NCBI GenBank assembly: GCA_024138015.1
Contig: JAMXBB010000002.1
Coordinates: forward strand, 46,777,452-46,841,451
Origin: Lumnitzera littorea
Taxonomy: Eukaryota > Streptophyta > Magnoliopsida > Myrtales > Combretaceae
DNA: 64,000 bases
Reading direction: 5' to 3'
The notes below the pieces were generated by a model. That model worked only from the letters and a program-made list of their open reading frames with translations, was not told the DNA's origin and did no database searches. Positions within the stretch are counted from its first letter, which is position 1. The number at the start of each line of letters is the position of its first letter. Shown here piece after piece: positions 60,301-64,000 of the stretch. Made by a program: the position numbers and the translations under genes.

Positions 60301-61077
60301 GGTCCTTAGCATAAGTATCACTAGGATGGGAAGAAGAGTTGGAAGTTTTACCTCTCCTAAGCATACTAAGGAAGAGAAACAAACAACGTAAGAGAACAAG
60401 AAGAAACATTAGCAAAAAATGGTAATAAGTACATACGATTTAAGTAAGTATAGTAAATGAAATGGTAGAAAATAAATAGTGGATTAGCAATAAAGTAGTA
60501 ATAATAGTAGGAAAAGTAGTAGACAAGCGGAAACAAGCCAATCTCAATAACCCCCAACTAGGCTCATCTCACATATTCAAACTTAACCCTCCAACTACCC
60601 ACACTCTTCATCTTATTACTTTGTAGATAGTTTTTCCAAGGATTTTTTACCCTAAGCTTTGACATAAATCAAGTTGTAATGCCTTAGAACCCATATACCA
60701 AAGCCCTCTATGTGTTATTATTAGGTAATGATACGTTAAGGTCCCAAACCTACTCAATTCACAGCTATAAACATAACATTACCGGTCCTCATAAATAAGT
60801 CTCCATAAATACATAAGTTGAGTAACTTAATGAATCTTACTCGGTCCCCAAATCCATATCATGATCAATGAGAAATAATAAAATAGCTAAATCATAACTA
60901 TAGTAGCATAACTCCTACAATAACTGGAACATAACTAACAATATCCATAACAATAACTAAAATCAACCACATAATGGAAACTAGTAAAAATCAAGAGTCT
61001 TATCTCTCTAAACATTAACTTGAAACATCAATAAGGTTTAAGACAATTCCATTACCATCTACTCTTCCAAGTAATAG
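60300..61077. other. Intergenic spacer
   Basis: A+T-rich, no recognised gene. A minus-strand open stretch (60366-60557) encodes only hydrophobic, Tyr/Phe-rich text from low-complexity DNA. Confidence 0.4.
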
Positions 61078-63714
61078 TGGTAGACACTTGATTTTTGCCC
61101 TTAGTCATTATAGTTTTGTTTTGTTTTTTTTTTTTTTTAAATTGGGTTCTAACTCAAGAATAATAAAAAATAGGAAAAAGATAAAAATAATAAAAATTGA
61201 CAAATGATGAAAATACCAAAAAAATGAGAAAAGAAAAAATTACAAAGATTCTTTAGATTTTTTAGGAAGTAAATTAGTTTAGGGACAAATAGTTTTAGTT
61301 TTAACTTAGTTCAAATAATTATTTTAAAAAGTTGCGTGTTTTAAATGCAATTCAATTGTACTAAAAATAAAAGTATAGACCAACGATCTAACGGATAAGT
61401 ATTGAAGTATTTGATATTGAGTTAGTTTGAGGCTACAGGTTTGAATCTTGCTAAAAACTTATGTGTCTTTTATTTTTTATCTTTTTTATTTTTTACAAAA
61501 AGCGAGTTGAACAATCGAGATCACATTTAATCAAATCTTTTTCGTTCGGATTTCAATCATTAAAAAATATTCGAATCTAGTTTGATTTTAATTAAATTGA
61601 ATTTGAATTAATATAAATAATTCGAATCTAATTTAAAATAAGATACAATATATACGATTTGGTTTGGGTTTATAAATATACATACACCAAAAAGAAAGAG
61701 GAGTTTTTTTCAGCTTCAACCTACCCCAATCCTTCGTGGTGACACACACACACTATTGTGCAAATTACATATAAGACCAAGGCACCATCCTCTCACGTTC
61801 CACTGTCACTCACGGCTTGCAACAAAAACCAAATCGCAACAGCACACATGAATCAGATCTAAGCGACCCCAAACGTCCAACGTCTCTCGCACGCCACTGA
61901 TCTGCTGCACTTGACACAACATTCCACCCCTTGACATACCCCCAAAGCGTTGCATTACACGTTACAACTCACGCCCCTCACTGATCACACCACGTCCAAC
62001 GAATACAACACCCAAACCACCACGCTGATCAGCACTTATTGTACTTTGTCAGCCAGTGAACGAACCAAACGTATGCACCAACCAAGCCGCATGATAACTC
62101 CGTAGTGATCTGCGCATACTCCACAGCTGAACAATCCACGACAGTATCGCTCCACAATACTGTCATCGCGCCGCTATCCAATTCCACCTTATTCCATCCA
62201 ACATGCCCACGCCAAGCCGCTATCAACAACTAAAGACCCGAACTTCCGGCGCTTGAACCATTCCCTTACGTACGGCTATACTACTATTAGTCTTCGACTG
62301 CACTTTACGCTACGATCCATCCATCCGCGACAATACGGTACAGTACGTGCACGACGACACCATTACTTTGCCCACCGTCTACGTATACACACGAATTCGC
62401 CAACAACACTCCACCGCAACCCCCGACGCCGACAACAGTAATTGAACCAAACACCACTCTCGCTAACGACAAACTCCATACACGCGATCAGTCCAACCAC
62501 AACTTGCACAATAGTACGCCTACCAGTCCAAGAACACACTCGTGAGCTGTATGGACCCTTCACTGATCAAACCTCGCCCAACTCCAAAATACGCTGACCA
62601 GTCCAAGCACTTCGCCACAAGCCGCACACGCCTATTGTTGCAGTTCTTACTCCATCAGCAAAACCGAATCCAAATCCCAACAGCGCGCCAGTTCCAGCAT
62701 GACACGGATTACCCTACGCAGGCCAAACTATCACACACGATTCATGCTAAGTACACTTAGTTGGAGTATCAACGTTGCGAGCATGCCACAATTGAATCAC
62801 ACGTCTAGGTTCTGTTCCTTAATCTTTTATTTATTTATTCATTTATTATTATTATATTATATTAGATCCTTAGTTAGCTATATATAGTTATTAACTTAGT
62901 AGATTCTTTTTGTATTAAATTCTCCATATATATATATATATATATACTACGTATATTATATTTTATTTATTTTAGTAGTCGTTTAACAATGGTGATATAG
63001 ATATATATATATATATATATACATATTAGCCTAGGAATTTTTTAGGATTAGATTCTTTTCATAGAAATCCTCATATAGAAAATCACTTTTAGAAATAGAA
63101 ATTCACAAAAAGAAATTTTTACAAAAAAGTTATAGTATCTTAAAGAGTTTTTTTAATCACTTATGGATTAGGACCCTTTAGATTTTTTAAATAAATTAAA
63201 TTGATTAACAACGTAAACTTGGTCAGTTTTCAAAATTAAAATCAATCAACGTATTAAAGTTTTCTTGAAAGAACTACGATCGTCTAATCCTAATTAGTAG
63301 GTACGTAAGTACCTTCGGAGCGACGATAAAATTTGTAGAAACTTAAGTTCTTTTTATTTTTTTTTTGTTTTTTAAATATTATAATTAGAAGAATAATCCT
63401 AATTTCAGAAAATAGATAGTGATACCCATTAGGATTTATTAAGTTAGCCCCCGGATTCGGAATCCTTTGGTTTTTTTTTTTCATTTAAATTAAAATCAAA
63501 GACCAATAGTTAAATTATAGTCAATCTATCCAATTGATTACGATTTTTCTTTTCTCGACTTCGGTCAAATAGCGACTCTAAAATTTTTTTAATCAAAATC
63601 GGAATTTCCCAATTTCTTCAGTCGATGATTAATATTAAATGGGTTTGGATTTCGTATTAATTGAAAAATGGAAAATCAAATTAAAAAGAAAGAAAACCAA
63701 AATTCAAGCTCAAC
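61078..63714 (+). repeat. Probable solo LTR of Tat type
   Basis: Starts TGGTAGACACTTG and ends ...aattcaagctcaaca. Both ends and outer parts match the LTRs at 15779 and 24620, including the aaagtatagaccaacgatc segment and a gcgactctaaa-like part near the 3' end. No coding region follows inside the window. The motif taata occurs on both sides (61072-61076 and 63716-63720) and may be a shifted target duplication. The middle (about 61720-62820) is rich in C and CpG and differs from the other LTRs. Confidence 0.6.
62925..63022. repeat. Two (AT)n microsatellites
   Basis: Runs of at/ta dinucleotides near 62930-62946 and 63003-63022 inside the LTR. Similar runs occur at 5141-5160, 31398-31436 and 37212-37231. 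Confidence 0.8.
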
Positions 63715-64000
63715 AATAATAATCTACATCATCTCTTATGTCATATAATAGATCGTATCCCAAGATATCCTAATGGTCCTCATCGTCCATAATGTCACGC
63801 CTCGATAAGGTAAAGTCGTAACAATCTCACCATGTAAACCATCTTAAGATTGAAACTGACTTTACAACTGCTATTATAAACATAGTTCACACTAGGCATA
63901 CTTTACTATACCACTTTGAAGCATTCAGTTCAATACCTGTTTGATATAAACCTGTGGAAGAATTCTTTTGAAATAATTGATAAAGCAAACTCATAGGTTT
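63715..64000. other. Unassigned right edge
   Basis: No coding motif or known repeat recognised. It could be flanking DNA of the solo LTR or the start of another element. Confidence 0.3.

Noticed and set aside
62253..62887. Several short plus-strand frames in the C-rich region
   Set aside because: They lie within an LTR, have no recognisable domain, and overlap in different frames.

Overview
The window is nuclear DNA from a flowering plant, most likely a eudicot. It is A+T-rich and dominated by nested, decayed Ty3/gypsy LTR retrotransposons. It also carries plastid DNA fragments inserted in the nucleus and one intact intron-rich plant gene. I saw no bacterial features, rRNA, tRNA or CRISPR array. 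The species cannot be named from sequence alone.

Layout. (1) 1-9160: a minus-strand Tat-lineage element cut by the left window edge. Its pol is recognisable but dead. A 3.6 kb unclassified insertion (3208-6793) splits the reverse transcriptase. A partial LTR is fused directly to the protease, with no gag between. (2) 9266-15628: a minus-strand gypsy element (family A) with two LTRs, a Met-tRNA-like primer site, gag, protease, RT, RNase H and integrase, all with scattered stops. (3) 15779-26933: a plus-strand Tat-like element with two 2.3-2.7 kb LTRs. It holds remnants of an upstream ORF and gag but no visible pol, and a tandem-repeat array before the 3' LTR. A small fold-back MITE lies in its 5' LTR only. 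(4) 26934-33200: intergenic.

(5) 33200-41680, minus strand: the one intact gene, a 16-coding-exon casein kinase 1-like protein kinase of the MUT9-LIKE KINASE / PPK (rice HD16/EL1) family. It encodes 710 residues. I reconstructed all splice junctions (GT-AG) and a 5' UTR intron. A palindromic MITE lies in intron 11.

(6) 42640-43811: an L1-type LINE fragment that abuts (7) 43812-46166, a nuclear plastid insertion in which petD-rpoA occurs twice as a head-to-head inverted repeat, followed by an ndhB piece. (8) 46899-50001: two 3' halves of family A in inverted orientation with LTRs pointing outward. (9) 51000-60300: an old minus-strand gypsy element split by a plus-strand gypsy element (family B, about 52680-59350). 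(10) 61078-63714: a probable solo Tat-type LTR with an unusual CpG-rich centre.

Only the kinase gene is likely to make a working protein. The rest records repeated transposon and organelle-DNA insertion, with decay that looks largely like C-to-T / G-to-A change. The most unusual structures are the palindromic plastid insertion, the inverted family A composite and the gag-only Tat-like element.
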